NCBI GenBank assembly: GCA_037043015.1
Contig: CM073325.1
Span: 19,881,001-19,945,000 of the forward strand
DNA from: Bryum argenteum
Taxonomy: Eukaryota; Streptophyta; Bryopsida; Bryales; Bryaceae
DNA length: 64,000 nucleotides
Direction of reading: 5' to 3'
Positions 1 through 11,245 of this stretch are shown here, in pieces. Within the stretch, counting starts at the first letter, position 1. The number at the start of each line of letters is the position of its first letter. Under the pieces are notes generated by a model that saw only the letters and a list, made by a program, of their open reading frames with translations, was not told the origin of the DNA and ran no database searches. The position numbers were made by a program, and so were the translations under genes.

Positions 1-1057
1 GGCCAGAGGGCGTTTTAACTGGTCTCTTAATATCCATTCCCGCATAACCTTTTTTAGATAAGTTAAACAAAATAGTTTACTGAATGTTAGCCTCATCAAA
101 GGTTTGAAGTTTTTGTAGAGCAACTACAAGAAATTCAAACTTCTAAGGTAACATGCTAAATAAAAACAACAATAAGCTCATTGTAGAATGGACGATGAAT
201 CAGTTTCAAAAAATGTTCGAAGTTTGTAGTAGTATGAACCGATTGGAATCAAGATCTTGAACTCATTTTCGAGTTGCATATATAATACATCATACAAAGA
301 AGACTTGTACAAAGAAGACGTGTAGGTGCACGTCAAACCAAATATTTTAAAAATGTACATCATAGAAACATTGAAATTTAAGAATGCCTCTTACGTGGAT
401 ACCCTTACTACTTGGAAGTATACAATTTTAATGATATGGTTTTCAAACATGTTGCTTTTACCCATGATATACTTTTCGTGAAAATGCTGCTATCCCCTAC
501 TCCTGTAAAATGAATCGTTGTAACTTTCTGAAACCTTGTGATATTTATAGAATGTGAAGGTGTTATTATGGAATATACATGATATCGTATATGGTATGGT
601 GCTCTATAATGGCTCAATTTTCAGCACGAGAAATCTACAGGGTTGTCACCCGTACAAACAATTTTCGTGCATGGGGAAAACTAGTAGAAGAATAGAGCAA
701 GTGGAATCATCATTTTTGGACTCTTCTACAATGAGTTATGAATTTTTGAAGTTGAAAGTATAGGTGTTCCTAAAATGGTGCCCTAAAAAGATACCCTATA
801 ATGTCTGCAGAGAGTACATGATACTATTGCGTGGGGAATCTATTATGTACCTCTGACTCAAGATTACTAGGGCTCCATTTTCGGCACTGCTACCATAATC
901 AAGGTGACATTACAAAGTTCACCATTTCGTGCTTGCCAAAATGTCATTTTAACAGAATTGCTAAAATGACCAATGCCCAATTTACTCGCACATGAGAAAA
1001 ATTAGACTGATGCTATGGACCAGATGTATTGTATCTCAATCAAGAATACATCAACTG
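1..1057. other. Intergenic, repeat-derived
   Basis: No gene is supported here; all open frames are short and lack recognisable motifs. The part from about 605 to 765 belongs to a dispersed repeat described separately. The remainder is AT-rich and shows no clear structure. Confidence 0.5.
605..765 (+). repeat. Dispersed repeat, copy A
   Basis: This stretch is clearly similar to 45719-45868 in the same orientation. Shared landmarks are 'tttttggactcttctaca', 'gtgcatggggaaaa' and 'ttttgaagttgaaa', in the same order and with similar spacing. A weaker match ('gaagttgaaggtgttcct') lies near 19093. No terminal repeats were found, so the class of element is unknown. The copies differ by many substitutions, so this is an old repeat. 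Confidence 0.6.
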
Positions 1058-1061
1058 TTAA

Positions 1062-1133
1062 CCCTTAAATGTCAGAGCATGCCCCTCGGGCTTGGTTATA
1101 AGTGTATTTTCAGAGAGGCTTGACGTTTAAGGG
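1062..1133 (+). mobile_element. 72-bp TTAA mini-MITE
   Basis: The segment starts CCCTTAAATGTCA and ends TGACGTTTAAGGG, which are near-perfect inverted repeats. It is bounded by TTAA at 1058-1061 and TTAA at 1134-1137. The inner motif GCATGCCCCTCGGGCTTG matches the subterminal part of the 362-bp copies at 24290 and 26659. It is therefore an extreme deletion derivative of that family. TTAA targets and CCC/GGG ends are characteristic of the piggyBac superfamily; the assignment is by these ends only. Confidence 0.7.
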
Positions 1134-1137
1134 TTAA

Positions 1138-1905
1138 AAAGAAGAAAGAAAGGGAAAATCTCCTGCACAAGCGTTCACATAGCTCTTCGACTTTCAAACC
1201 GGCAGACCAGATCCATCGCAGGAATCCAAGAGAGCCGCATCACGTCAGTCGGATCGACCCAAATTACCTAGCCACACGAATTCGCCAGAATGTCAGAATT
1301 CTTTTACCCCTCCTTGTTCTCTCGTGGGGAACAAGGAGCCTAACCTTGAGAATACCATGTTTCTCATAAACGTTGTAATTATGAGGGTTTGTTCACCAAG
1401 TACTCAGAAGTACTTGAGAATGCCAAACGCTGTTCAAACGTTGTTATGGGGGCCGAATCCTTGTAGTGAATAGAAGGCTCACGAGGTGATTTAGCTTGAG
1501 TTGAGTGCACGGGTGTTACATTCATCCACAGAGACGCTTTGCTTGTGTATTTCATCAATCTTGGATGATATTAAGTGATATGGTAAATGGACTTTGCATG
1601 AAAGGGTAAAAGACAAAGATGGGTTTGTTTACATGAGCTAATATATTCACCTGTCCATTGATATTCATGAAGTAATTCTAACACATTCGTTGATGACCTC
1701 ACAGGTTGCCCTTAAAAATTACAAAAATAAGCTTTTGGTTATCCCTAAAAACTACAAAAAAAAGTATCTCTTGGTTGTAGGCAAGCTCCATCAAGGGTCG
1801 CGCACAATTACAATAGGCAAGCTGACTATGCTTGCGAGTCCTTGGCCAAAAGTATATAGTCAAAACTCTAGTAGATATTATCTCGAAGTGAGTTGCATGT
1901 CCCAA
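1138..1905. other. Intergenic
   Basis: No supported gene. The stretch leads into the minisatellite at 1906. Open frames here are short and motif-free. Confidence 0.4.
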
Positions 1906-2575
1906 CTATGTGAGCATCTTTTGGTGTGTGCGGCAGTTTCGGCGGGGAGAAACTGCGCTTCCAAGGTCTTGAGAGCGTTTTATTAGAGGCGACTTTGTGA
2001 GCATCATTTTGTGTGTGGGACAGTTTCGACGGGGAGAAACTGTGCTTCCAAGGTCTTGGGAGCATTTATTAGAGGCGACTTTGCATGTGAGTATCTTTTT
2101 GTGTGTGCGACGGTTTCCACGGGGAGAAATTGCGCTTCCAAGCTCTCGGGAGCATTTTGTTAGAGGCGATTTTGTGAGCATCTATTTGTGTGGGACAGTT
2201 TCGGCGGGGAGAAACTGCGCTTCCAAGGTCGCGGGAGCGTTTTATTAGAGGCGACTTAGTGAGCATCTTTTGTGTGTGGGACAGTTTCGACGGGAGCGTT
2301 TATTAGAGGCGACTTTGCATGTGAGTATCTATTTGTGTGTGCGACGGTTTTCACTGGGAGAAATTGCGCTTCCAAGGTCTCGGGAGCATTTTATTAGAGG
2401 CGACTTTGTGAGCATCTTTTTGTGTGGGACGGTTTTGACGGGAAAAACTGCGCTTCCAAGGTCTCGGGAGCGTTTATTAGAGGCGACTTTGTGAGCATCT
2501 TTTTGTGTGTGGGACGGTTTCCGCGAGGAGAAGCTGCGCTTCCAAGGTATCGGAAGCGTTTTATTGGAGGCAATT
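1906..2575 (+). repeat. Minisatellite, 8 units of about 87 bp
   Basis: Eight head-to-tail units each run from 'tgtgagcatc' through 'ggggagaaactgcgcttcc' to 'ttagaggcgactt'. Units begin near 1909, 1995, 2089, 2174, 2260, 2320, 2406 and 2490. Unit 5 has an internal deletion of about 27 bases. Units 3 and 6 share variants (gtgagtatc, gcgacggttt, aaattgcgc) and both follow 'gactttgca', so units 2-4 and 5-7 look like two copies of a three-unit higher-order repeat. The short frames crossing the array are by-products of the repeat. Confidence 0.9.
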
Positions 2576-2845
2576 TATTGCACGCATCTTCGGCTCCATC
2601 GACGGTCTCCTTTGTTAACCGTAAGTATTGGTCTATTGTTGAAACGGTCTTGTTTAAAGGTTTCTTAACAATAAATATGTAAAAATTCTGGTGTCTTAAC
2701 AATCTATCTAAAAGCTTTTGATTCAAGGCGATTTATTGCACGCATCTTCGGCAACATTGACGGTCCCTTTTGCTGGCAGGAAGTATTCGTGTCTAGTACT
2801 CTTGTTGAAACGGTGTTGTGTGAAGTTGTCTTAACAATTTCTTGT
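2572..2845 (+). repeat. Two-copy direct repeat downstream of the minisatellite
   Basis: Two similar segments of about 110 bases (about 2572-2680 and 2727-2840) share 'attgcacgcatcttcggc', then 'gacggtc', 'aagtatt', 'tgttgaaacggt' and 'tcttaacaat' in order. The first joins directly to the last minisatellite unit. They lie just upstream of the first recognisable exon of the RWP-RK relic and could be its 5' region; that link is inference. Confidence 0.65.
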
Positions 2846-2985
2846 GCGTATAAGCTATAATTCACTTGTTTCATAGTCAATATTAATGTCTTATCTTATG
2901 TTAGGCTTTGTGAGTGCCTTTAATGTGTATACTTACTTTTAAGATGCGTATTAAGTGATTTCTCTCCAAGTTTATGGTCTACAGG

Positions 2986-5471
2986 ATGGGTGATAGAACA
3001 GGCGCAAGGATTTGTGTTCCTATTGGAGGCTCTGCACAGAACAAATTTACAATTCTAGGTGATTTCGAATGAGTGGACGTCCGTCCTGCAAAAGAATCTA
3101 TGACGGATTTTAGGGCAATCCTCGAGGTATGCTTCCTTATCCAATTGGTATTCTCATTCCTCAAACGAAAGTATTTATTTTTTATGCAACACATTACAAT
3201 TATCTCTTGATTTCTTGGAGTGAGATTTCAAACTTTAATGATGTTGGTACCTATGTATGGAGGAGTTGCAGAGGAACGCTCGCCGGATTGGTCTATTTGC
3301 CAAGGATGTCAACATACATACTCTCCGGATGGTAAAAGATGATGCGGGCGACAAATATATGGTGTGTGCATTGAAATCCGTCAATGTACCACCAACACCA
3401 GCCCCCGCCTCTCACAGCATTTGCAAGACATTGCCGGGTTCTACCACAATTGGCAATGGCGGCCCCCAAATTGCTGGTGTAGCCGAATCTAATGGACAGA
3501 CCCATTATCGATTCGATGAAACTAATTTTCCAACAGAAGATGCAGCAGAAGATGCACCAGAAGATGCAGCAGAGGAAGCATAAGAAGAAGCAGCAGAGGA
3601 AGCATAAGAAGAAGCAGAAGAGGATGAAGCCGAAAATGTAAGTGAGGATGGAACTGAAGATGGAACCAAGTATGGAGCCGAGGATGGAAGTGAGGATCAA
3701 ACCGAGGATGGAGCCGAGGATGGAAGTAAGGATCAAACCGAGGATGGAGCCGAGGATGGAAGTGAGGATCAAACCGAGGATGGAGCCAAGGATGGAAGTG
3801 AGGATCAAACCGAGGATGTTGGAGCCGAGGATGGAAGTGAGGATCAAACCAAGGATGGAGCCGAGGATGGAAGTGAGAATCAAATCAAGGATGGAGCTCA
3901 CGATGGAGCCAAAGATGGAGCCAAGGATGGAAGTGAGGATCGAATCAAGGATGGAGCTCACGATGGAGCCGAGGATGTTGGAGCTGAGGATGGAGCGGAG
4001 GATGGAAGGGAGGATGGAGCCGAGTATGGAAGTGATGATGGAGCCGAGGACAGAAGTGAGGATGGAGCCGAGGAGGGAAGTGAGGATGGAGCCGAGAATG
4101 GTACCAAGGATGGAGCCGAGGATGGAAATGAGGATGGAGCCGAGGACGGAAGTGAGGATGGAGCCGAGGAGGGAAGTGAGGATGGAGCGGAGAATGGAAC
4201 GGAGGATGTCGAAAACACAGATAGGAACAAAGCAGTCGTCATGAAAAACCAAGTGAGTGATACACTCCTTACACCATGTCCAAGCATTTGTATTCTTAGT
4301 AACTTTCATCTCATATTCAAGTGCTCATAATTCTTTCTCTCTGTCATGCATACCAGTACGGAGTGCAAATTTGTGTGACTTTAGAACATCTTTCACGCTT
4401 CTTCAACGTTGACAGAGAAGGACTTGCTAGGCAGCTTGGTATCGGAAGCTCTCGTTTCAAAAGAACGATGACAAAGCTTGGGCTTGATCGATGGCCCTCA
4501 CAAAGGGTAATCTACTAAGTCGTTTACTCACATACTTGCTCCCAAGTAGACTTTTGTTAGATCATATTAACCACCTAAGTAGGTGAGGTGAAGCCACTTG
4601 GTGATTTTTGATGCCAGCTGAATGAGCTTGAGCTATGTAACTCGGTCACAACCTTTGAGATGCAAAGTGTGCTTACGTACTAACAATATTGTTCATGTAT
4701 GCTTATTTAGATGAAAGCTTTGGATCGTGCAATGGAAGGCCTGAAGTTTGCCATTGCCAAGGGAGGCCTCGGAAAAGATGTGGATGAGTTACGACACATA
4801 CTCAACTCGGTGCGGATGATGAAAGTCAAGCTCCAACATGGTTCTGTTAGAGTGATGAACCGTATCTTGGTAAATAATCAAGCACAGTCGTTATTGCATC
4901 ATATTGCAAGAGAGAGTATCTTCCAAGAATATTGTGCACAAATTGTTCATGCCGCAAGCACTCCCGCAAAAAAATTGTTTTACAAACCCATGTCCTTACC
5001 TGGCTACTGAGGCTTCATCACGAACTCCAATAGTTGTTTTTGCTGATGAGATGGATTTTGTGCATTGTGCAGAATTCCGAAGTATTGCCCTCAAACATAT
5101 CTCGGTTTCTTCAGCACCGTGTAAACTCCAGCCTCCAGGAGAGAAGAACGAGTGTGAGCGACTGGAACCCAGTGATGGATGTCTTCGCTGTGGAGGGATT
5201 GATCTTGGAGCCCTCTAGCGCTGAGGTGCGTGCAAGTAGTGCTGACCACGAGATTGCAGGAGGAAGTGCTGATAACACATTGCCAGTGGTAGCCGAGAGT
5301 GGAAGTGGCAGGAAGAGACTAATCCGGGCAGCAAAGGGCAAGGCTGCAGTTTCTGAGTCTCCTGGCCCATGTGCCAAGCGTTTCAAGCCCTGGGAGAATA
5401 CCAGAGCTCTTGCTCTTGTCACTCAGGAGAAGGAAGACTCTAACGGACCTTCTGGCTCCGAAGAGCTCTGA
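2986..5471 (+). pseudogene. RWP-RK domain gene, probably broken
   Basis: Proposed exons are 2986-3126, 3263-4252, 4357-4506, 4711-about 5010, and a last piece from 5115 to 5471. The third exon encodes ITLE-like 'VTLEHLSRFFNVDREGL', then 'RQLGIGSSRFKRTMTKLGL' and 'DRWPSQR', which follows the RWP-RK helix pattern; the next exon continues 'MKALDRAMEGL', like the segment after RWPxRK in the family. RWP-RK proteins are plant nuclear DNA-binding factors (RKD, NIN-like). The first three introns keep phase 0, so the model is coherent. However TGA at 3070 and TAA at 3581 and 3605 interrupt the frame, and the join to the last exon is not resolved. Exon 2 carries a long acidic repeat. No PB1 domain was seen. 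It is either a pseudogene or its exon structure differs from that given here. Confidence 0.55.
3640..4212 (+). repeat. Acidic coding minisatellite (DGAE/DGSED repeats)
   Basis: The stretch is built of 12-base units such as GATGGAGCCGAG and GATGGAAGTGAG, arranged in longer 24 to 48-base blocks. In the frame of the RWP-RK relic it encodes runs of DGAEDGSEDQTEDG type. The repeat forces long open frames in other frames and on the opposite strand, including a 338-codon antisense frame that should not be taken as a gene. Such arrays change length easily by slippage. Confidence 0.85.
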
Positions 5472-6389
5472 TAAGCAAGCCCGTTCCTGAGTCTGTTGGT
5501 CGAAATGCCAAGCGTTTCAAGAGGAGACCAGTTGCTATTAAATAAGGAGAAGGGAGATTTCGGATCTTTTGACTATGAAGACCGGCCCTGCATCAAAGTT
5601 CGAAGTGTTTTTGATTTCTTTTCCTTTCTTTTCAATGCAATGTGTTACACTTTGTTATTTCATGCACTTACACGTAGTGGTCTCTATTATTGTGGATAGA
5701 AGTGTTCGGAGTGACATTTGTAGTGATGAAAGAATGTTTTATTTTGTTCGTGTTTTTTCTTTTGTACGGTTGAATGGAGATTGGAGACTCCAATGTGCAT
5801 ACTCCACAAATATGCACAAGAGTCTTTTTTGGTTTTTGTAATTACTTTGTCTTAGAATGTGAATAGTTGAAAGGGATTGAAGAAAAAGATGTAGAAAATG
5901 TCAATTGAGTGATTTGATTTGAGGACTCTTATTCTACTAAGAATAATCTCTTATGTCTTGGTTTATGTTTAATGAAAAACACTCTGTGACAAAGTGCTTG
6001 TGTAAGCAAAGTATGCTTGTGAAATTTTGAGTCTTGTTTGCATGCTTCTGTTATACTATGCATTTGAACCCAAGTTGTCCCAATAGAAATTCAAGATAAG
6101 ATATTACATTCTTATACAAACTATATATATGTAGAAGTTTGCACTCTTATTTGGGGATTTGGAAGAGAAAGCGTCATTGTCGCTCAACATACTTGTAGCA
6201 ACTCTTGGCAAGTATCACACACTATCTTTAAGGCCCAATACAAGCCGAAGAACTTCTATTCCTTCATCAAATGAACTTCTCGTCCTTCATCAAACGTTTT
6301 AACTTTTTTACAGTATAAATGCACAACCCACATTCACAGAAATGGTCTGTTAGGAAATTGCGAAACGAAATGCAGATTCTGATCTCCAT
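5472..6389. other. Intergenic
   Basis: AT-rich sequence between the RWP-RK relic and the left end of the pogo-like transposon. No gene or repeat structure is supported. Confidence 0.4.
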
Positions 6390-6390
6390 T

Positions 6391-6417
6391 AAGGTAGGAG
6401 CACCCATAAGCATGCGT
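6391..6417 (+). repeat. Left terminal inverted repeat of pogo-like element
   Basis: This 27-base stretch (AAGGTAGGAGCACC at its start, AGCATGCGT at its end) is the exact reverse complement of 15818-15844. With TA as target duplication, the first base overlaps the TA. Confidence 0.92.
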
Positions 6418-7012
6418 TTAAGGGATTCTATTGAGTTACCTTGAACAATGGAGTGAGAAAACCATGTTTTTGGATTAGCAAGAGAAAGGCAAAAATACTG
6501 GTATTGGTAGAAGTTAATGAATGAGCACCATTTTTTTTTTTAAATATTGCAAAGTCAAAAATCCATTTATTTCAAAACTTGTCCATAGAGGTTGTTAGAA
6601 TGGGGTAAAGTGTAAGCCTTTACTGCCTTGTGGTGATCTACAATGAAGCCAAAGAGCCTCTAAAAAGGAACACTATAGAACCCAAAACTGTCCACTTACG
6701 TTTCATAGTAACCATTTATGGATTACTAAAACTGTAACAATGACACACTAGTCTCCAAACACGTGGATATCAAAAACTAAACTTAGGTGTCTTTAAAGTC
6801 ACACATCATTATATCTTATCATGTTTAAGCTATCTCCTATACTAGCTTTCATGGGCACCCAAAATCGGCCACCTCACATCCAATTATCACTCATGTCTGG
6901 AATACGCTACTGCTAAAATTACACATGCTAATCTTGTCAATGGGATCAAGGTTCCCTAAGCATGCGAACATCCAAAGCCTCATTAAGATCAAGGTTCCCA
7001 AAGTTCCTGTAT

Positions 7013-8782
7013 TCAGAAGTGGCCGTTGCTGTCTCTGGCCGTTGTCAACGGCTCGCGCTGCGCGCTCTGATCTGCGACGGGGCCCGCCAAGCTTGCACCC
7101 GTAGTAAATCCCCCGGACCGCTTCTGGCGCTTTAAAAGTTCAGCTTCCGCCTTCTTCCGGGCTCGCTCGACAGTCTTCCTCGCCTTCTCGCGCTCACGCT
7201 CTGCCTTCCGCCTCTCAGCTTGAATGCTGCGCATGACCTTCTCCGCCTCCTTCCGAGTCTTCTCTTCCTCTCTCTGAATCTTCCTCGCTTCGACTTGAAT
7301 CTTGCGCTCCTCGCGCTCTCTTGCAACTGCTAGTTTCTTGGCTGCCTTCGCTTCCATCGCATCGATGTAGTCCTGTGACGTCATGATGATAGACTTTGAG
7401 TAGTCGATCAGGGGCTCGTTCGTTCGGCGAGCTCGTGGAGTGCGCCGTGAGATCTGAGGCAGCGCAAACAAGTTGCGGGCTGTGGCAGGTGAGTTGATAT
7501 CGACATCGGAGGCCATCCCATCAAAGCAATCACCATCAGATCCAACGTCGAGATCTGTTTGTACAAAGAAGTGTGGATCTGGGATCAGATCTTCTTCTGC
7601 AGCACCTTCCTCGCCGAATGTGACCTCTGCAGGACGGCCTTCGCTGACTGTAACCTCTGCAGCACCTCCCTCGCTCAACACATCGTCGCAGTTGGACGCC
7701 GAGTCTTCTGCAGCTTCCACGTCAGATCCGGCTGTAGACTCAAAGCATGAACTGGGAGCCATATACTTGTCTATGGCATTCGAATTGAGTGGCCAGATTC
7801 CAGTAGCCGCAAATCCTTTTTGTATTTTCTCCGTGGTAAGAGCTTTCCTCAGTCCTTGGGAAACCCAATCTGCAAGGTCCTCTTTAGATGCACCTTTGCC
7901 TTTGTTGTTTATTGTCCAGCGATCTCTGCATGCTCGGAATGCTACTTTGAATGGCTTAAATATGCTCACATCCAATGGCTGAAGTCTGTGGCTTGTATGG
8001 CTTGGCAATGTCAAGATGTCAAGTCCTTGCTCTCTAGCCTTTTGAACTACCTCTAACGTGACATGTGATCCATGTCCATCGAGTACTAGTAAGTGTCTAT
8101 TTTGTACGTTAATCCCATACCTTTCTTGCACGATGCTAACAAAATGCGAGATCCAGGCTGAGAATAAAAACGCTGTCATCCATGCATTTGGCTGCATTGC
8201 CATGCATGCCTTAGGCTCACATCTAATTATGTAGTTTCGCAGCCTACGCTTTCCCTTGAAGATGTAGAAATTAGGGATGTACGCACCTGCTGCGTTCACG
8301 CATGTCAACACGGTTATGTGCTCTCTGTTATCTGGCACTGTTGTATGCACAGATCTAGTCCCACGTCTCGCAAAAACGAGAGTGCCACCTCCATTCCGAC
8401 CCGCTTGAGCTCCTGACTCATCTGCATTCCAGATCTGGGACGGGGAGTAATGAAACCGCTCATAAACTTGTCCTAGATTCTCATAGAACGAAGCTACGCT
8501 AACAGCATTCAAGCCTCGCGCTCGGCCTTCCTCTAACCCCTGTGCAGATCGTAGAGTCAGTTCGGGATGTCGTTTGCGAAACCAGCGCATCCACCCCCTG
8601 CCGGGAATACCCTCCGTGAAAGGCGTCCAACGCTCCTGGGTCATTTCGGCGACCTTGAGTCGGAGCTCCTGCACAGAGATCGGGTGTGCATGATCTTGCA
8701 TGCTTAAAATCCACGTCACCAAATCTGTCTCTTCCTTCGCCGTGAGCACTCCCTGCCGCCCTTTCTTTCGTTGGAGGACTTA
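7013..8782 (-). pseudogene. Transposase, downstream part (DDE_1 catalytic core)
   Basis: This is the 3' part of the split transposase. It begins at the target duplication next to the LTR and ends with a stop at 7013-7015. After a CENP-B-type second DNA-binding region (…GRGWMRWFRKRHPELTLR) comes the DDE_1 core. The first Asp is in WNADESG, the second in LVLDGHGSH and the third in LQPLDVSIFKPF, with 35 residues between the second and third (DD35D). The C-terminal 150 residues are rich in Lys, Arg and Glu and should form a coiled coil. The enzyme would cut and join transposon ends in the nucleus. All three catalytic Asp are present, and no stop or shift is seen within the part. Confidence 0.92.
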
Positions 8783-9050
8783 TGTCATGAATCGACAACG
8801 AAGCAGCTCACATTCTACTACAAAAGCATTTCGCATTTCATTACAATAAGAATTCATATAGACTGTGAACCGGTTTGTAAGCATTGCATTCGATAAGTGG
8901 AACCATTACATAACCTTACAAAATGCCAGATGACGAAAGCATTCTTGCTACGAGTTGATATAGGACTCTAAATTGTAACCGTCCTCGAACTGCCTTGTAT
9001 CTGCCTTGTATCTGTTACGTCCAGCTGTCATGACGGATGGAGTCGTGACA
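8783..9050 (-). repeat. 3' LTR of the gypsy element
   Basis: Starts TGTCATGA and ends TCGTGACA, so it has the usual TG…CA borders with a 5-base TGTCA/TGACA inversion. Reading base by base I found no difference from 14423-14690. Confidence 0.95.
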
Positions 9051-9231
9051 TTACCCCCCTCTTGGGTGCTTGCGGGTGTAACTTGTGGAACTCCGCAACA
9101 AGGTCCGAGGCATTCTCTAAGTTCATCGCGAGTTCCCATGAGTTTTCCTCCACACCATAGCCTTTCCAGAAACCAAATCTTTGGAGTTTTTTCCATCGTC
9201 CGAATAATCGAGAATCCAAGATTTCCTGCAC
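9028..9231 (-). pseudogene. Chromodomain at the end of pol
   Basis: The frame reads EILDSRLFGRWKK, then FWKGYGVEENSWE, then NLENASDLVAEFHK. This follows the chromodomain pattern (WKGY…E-N-[TS]-WE…N…A…L…F) found at the integrase C-terminus of chromoviruses, where it can guide integration to marked chromatin. A frame change lies between it and the integrase core, and the end of the frame runs into the LTR. The first aromatic position of the usual 'YLVKWKGY' reads 'RFGFWKGY'. Confidence 0.8.
9051..9063 (-). other. Polypurine tract of the gypsy element
   Basis: On the minus strand AAGAGGGGGG is followed by TAA and then the LTR start TGTCACG. A purine run directly before the 3' LTR is the normal plus-strand primer for reverse transcription, and it confirms the direction of the element. 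Confidence 0.85.
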
Positions 9232-9580
9232 CTCATATTCTAGATCTCCCTCGGGAGTGATAATAGGCGAGGGAATGGTGGGTCGTCGTCCGAGAATGGT
9301 ATCGTGGAATACCGTTCGAGGAGTGAAACATGAAAAACGTCATGGATACGTAACGATTTGGGGAGTTTGAGGCGGTAGACTACATCCGAGAGTCTCGAAA
9401 TTACGGAAAATGGCCCCAAAAATTTTGCTGTTAACCTTCGAGATGGGGAGTCGGTAGGGATGTTGTCATGTCAAAGTAGGACCTTGTCACCGACTTGGAA
9501 CGTTGGTGGATGTTCGCTCCCTTATATCGATCGGCGTTTGGCTTGTTCACCAAAGAAGTTGTATCATCGTTTTGACTTCT

Positions 9581-10644
9581 TCATGAATCTCCCGCAGAGA
9601 TGGCGGACTCGGTCTTGGTGGAGCAAGTGGATGTAGACGGGGTCATGAACGAGAAAGAAGGGTGGTAACCATATGTGGCGTAGAATGGCGAGAATCCCGT
9701 GGTTGAATGAAATGCATTATTATATGCAAATTCAGCCATCGGAAGCAATTCCGCCCAATCATTTTGACGTTTGGTGGTAAACATGCGCAAATATTGTTCG
9801 AGAACTTGATTAACTCGTTCCGTTTGCCCATCCGCTTGAGGATGAAAAGCGGTGGTTGGACAAGGCTTGATACACAAGAGTTCGATAATCTTCTCGTGAA
9901 CTTCGATACAAATCTCGAGCCTCGATGCGATATAACTTCATCCGGTGTGCCGTGGTGCTTCCAAATATTATGCAAATACGAGTGAGGCCGTTTCTTCTGA
10001 AGTAATTGTCTCATTCGTGGGAATGAAATGACCAAGCTTTGTATTCCGATCAATAACTACCAGGATTGAGTCGTTTCCATTGCTAAGTGGAAGCTTTACG
10101 ATAAAATCAATGAGGATATCGTTTCCGGGCGCAGCAAATGTGGGATGGGGTGAAGGAGCCCATACCGAGAATGATGCGCGAGTTTGGATCTTTGGCACAG
10201 ATCACACCCATCAACATAACGATTAACATATCGTCGTAGTGTGGGCCAGAAGAAAGTTCGGGAGACTAGTTCGAGAGTCTTAGCTCGCCCTTGGTGTCCA
10301 GCAGCAGGAGAGTCGTGTCGAGAGCGAAGAATCTGCCTGTAAAGTTCTGGATCATCCGGAACATAGATTCGATCCTGGAAACGGAGAATGTTGTTGTTAT
10401 AAGTATATGGTTGTAATCTTCGTCGAATGTCTCCTGACAGCTGATGAGTATCCTTACGTAAAAGATCCATGAGAGGTTGAAGTGCAACATCGTCGTGCAG
10501 ACAAAGACTTTGAATTTGTCGGAGTATGCGATCGTCGTCCATACTTTGTGCACAAGACTCGGTCGGACTAACCGAAAAAGTGGTCGAGGAGTTGAATCTC
10601 GGCCCTCCATGAGATCGACGCGTCTGGAAAGAGCATCTGCACAT
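9581..10644 (-). pseudogene. Integrase region, frameshifted
   Basis: Four overlapping frames together give an integrase. The HHCC zinc region includes 'HDSPAAGHQGRAKTLEL' and 'CDLCQRSK'. The catalytic core begins 'DFIVKLPLSNGND…VVID' and continues '[20 protein letters not shown]' and then '[20 protein letters not shown]'. The family normally has SDRG at the second acidic position; here it reads SHRG (His codon near 9925-9927), so a catalytic Asp is lost. With at least three frame changes the protein cannot be made as one chain. Confidence 0.88.
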
Positions 10645-11245
10645 GTATTTAACGAACCTGGCCGATGTTGAATCTGGAAGTTAAACGTAGATAGGAATTG
10701 GACCACCGTGCTCTGGCGTCGATTAAGTTGTTTAGTGGTCAAAAAGTTTCCAAATTCTTGTGATCGGATATGACGTTGATGATATGTGGTGATCCCTCCA
10801 AGTATACGCGCCAATCCTGGAAAGCAAGAACGACACTGAGTAATTCTTTGTCGTAGATATCATAATTTTGTTCGGCGGTAGTCATTTTCGAGCTCCTGTA
10901 GGCACATGGATGCAAATACCCGTCTGTGCTGTACTGTGAGAGGATTGCAGCCGTAGCCATGTCAGAAGCATCAGTCTCAATAATAAAAGGATTTTCAAAA
11001 TTGGGATGTATCAATATGGGTGCCTGTATGAACTTGGACTGAAGCGCTTTGAAAGCAATGTCGGCCTGAGGTGTCCAGACAAAGTTCTGGCCTTTCTTTG
11101 TTAGCGCTATAAGTGGGAGAGCGACTTCTGAATAGTTAAGAATAAACCGTCGATAAAAATTAGCGAATCCAAGGAAAGCCTGGACTTCCTTCAATGATTT
11201 TGGTGTGGGCCATTCCTGAATTGTCTTAACTTTATCGGGACACAT
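10266..11245 (-). pseudogene. RT thumb and RNase H region, frameshifted
   Basis: The upstream frame (11245-10739) has 'LKEVQAFLGFANFYRRFI' followed by RNase H landmarks TDAS, YDKELL and DHKNL. A shift near 10740-10815 moves the reading to the lower frame, with 'RPGSLNTCADALSRR', the usual end of the Ty3/gypsy RNase H and connection. It would remove the RNA strand during reverse transcription. The acidic RNase H residues seen (TDAS, KELL) are kept. Confidence 0.85.

Noticed and set aside
3293..4309. 338-codon antisense frame rich in Leu, Ile and Ser
   Set aside because: It is the mirror of the acidic repeat; the 12-base unit lacks stops in several frames. No start context or family supports it.
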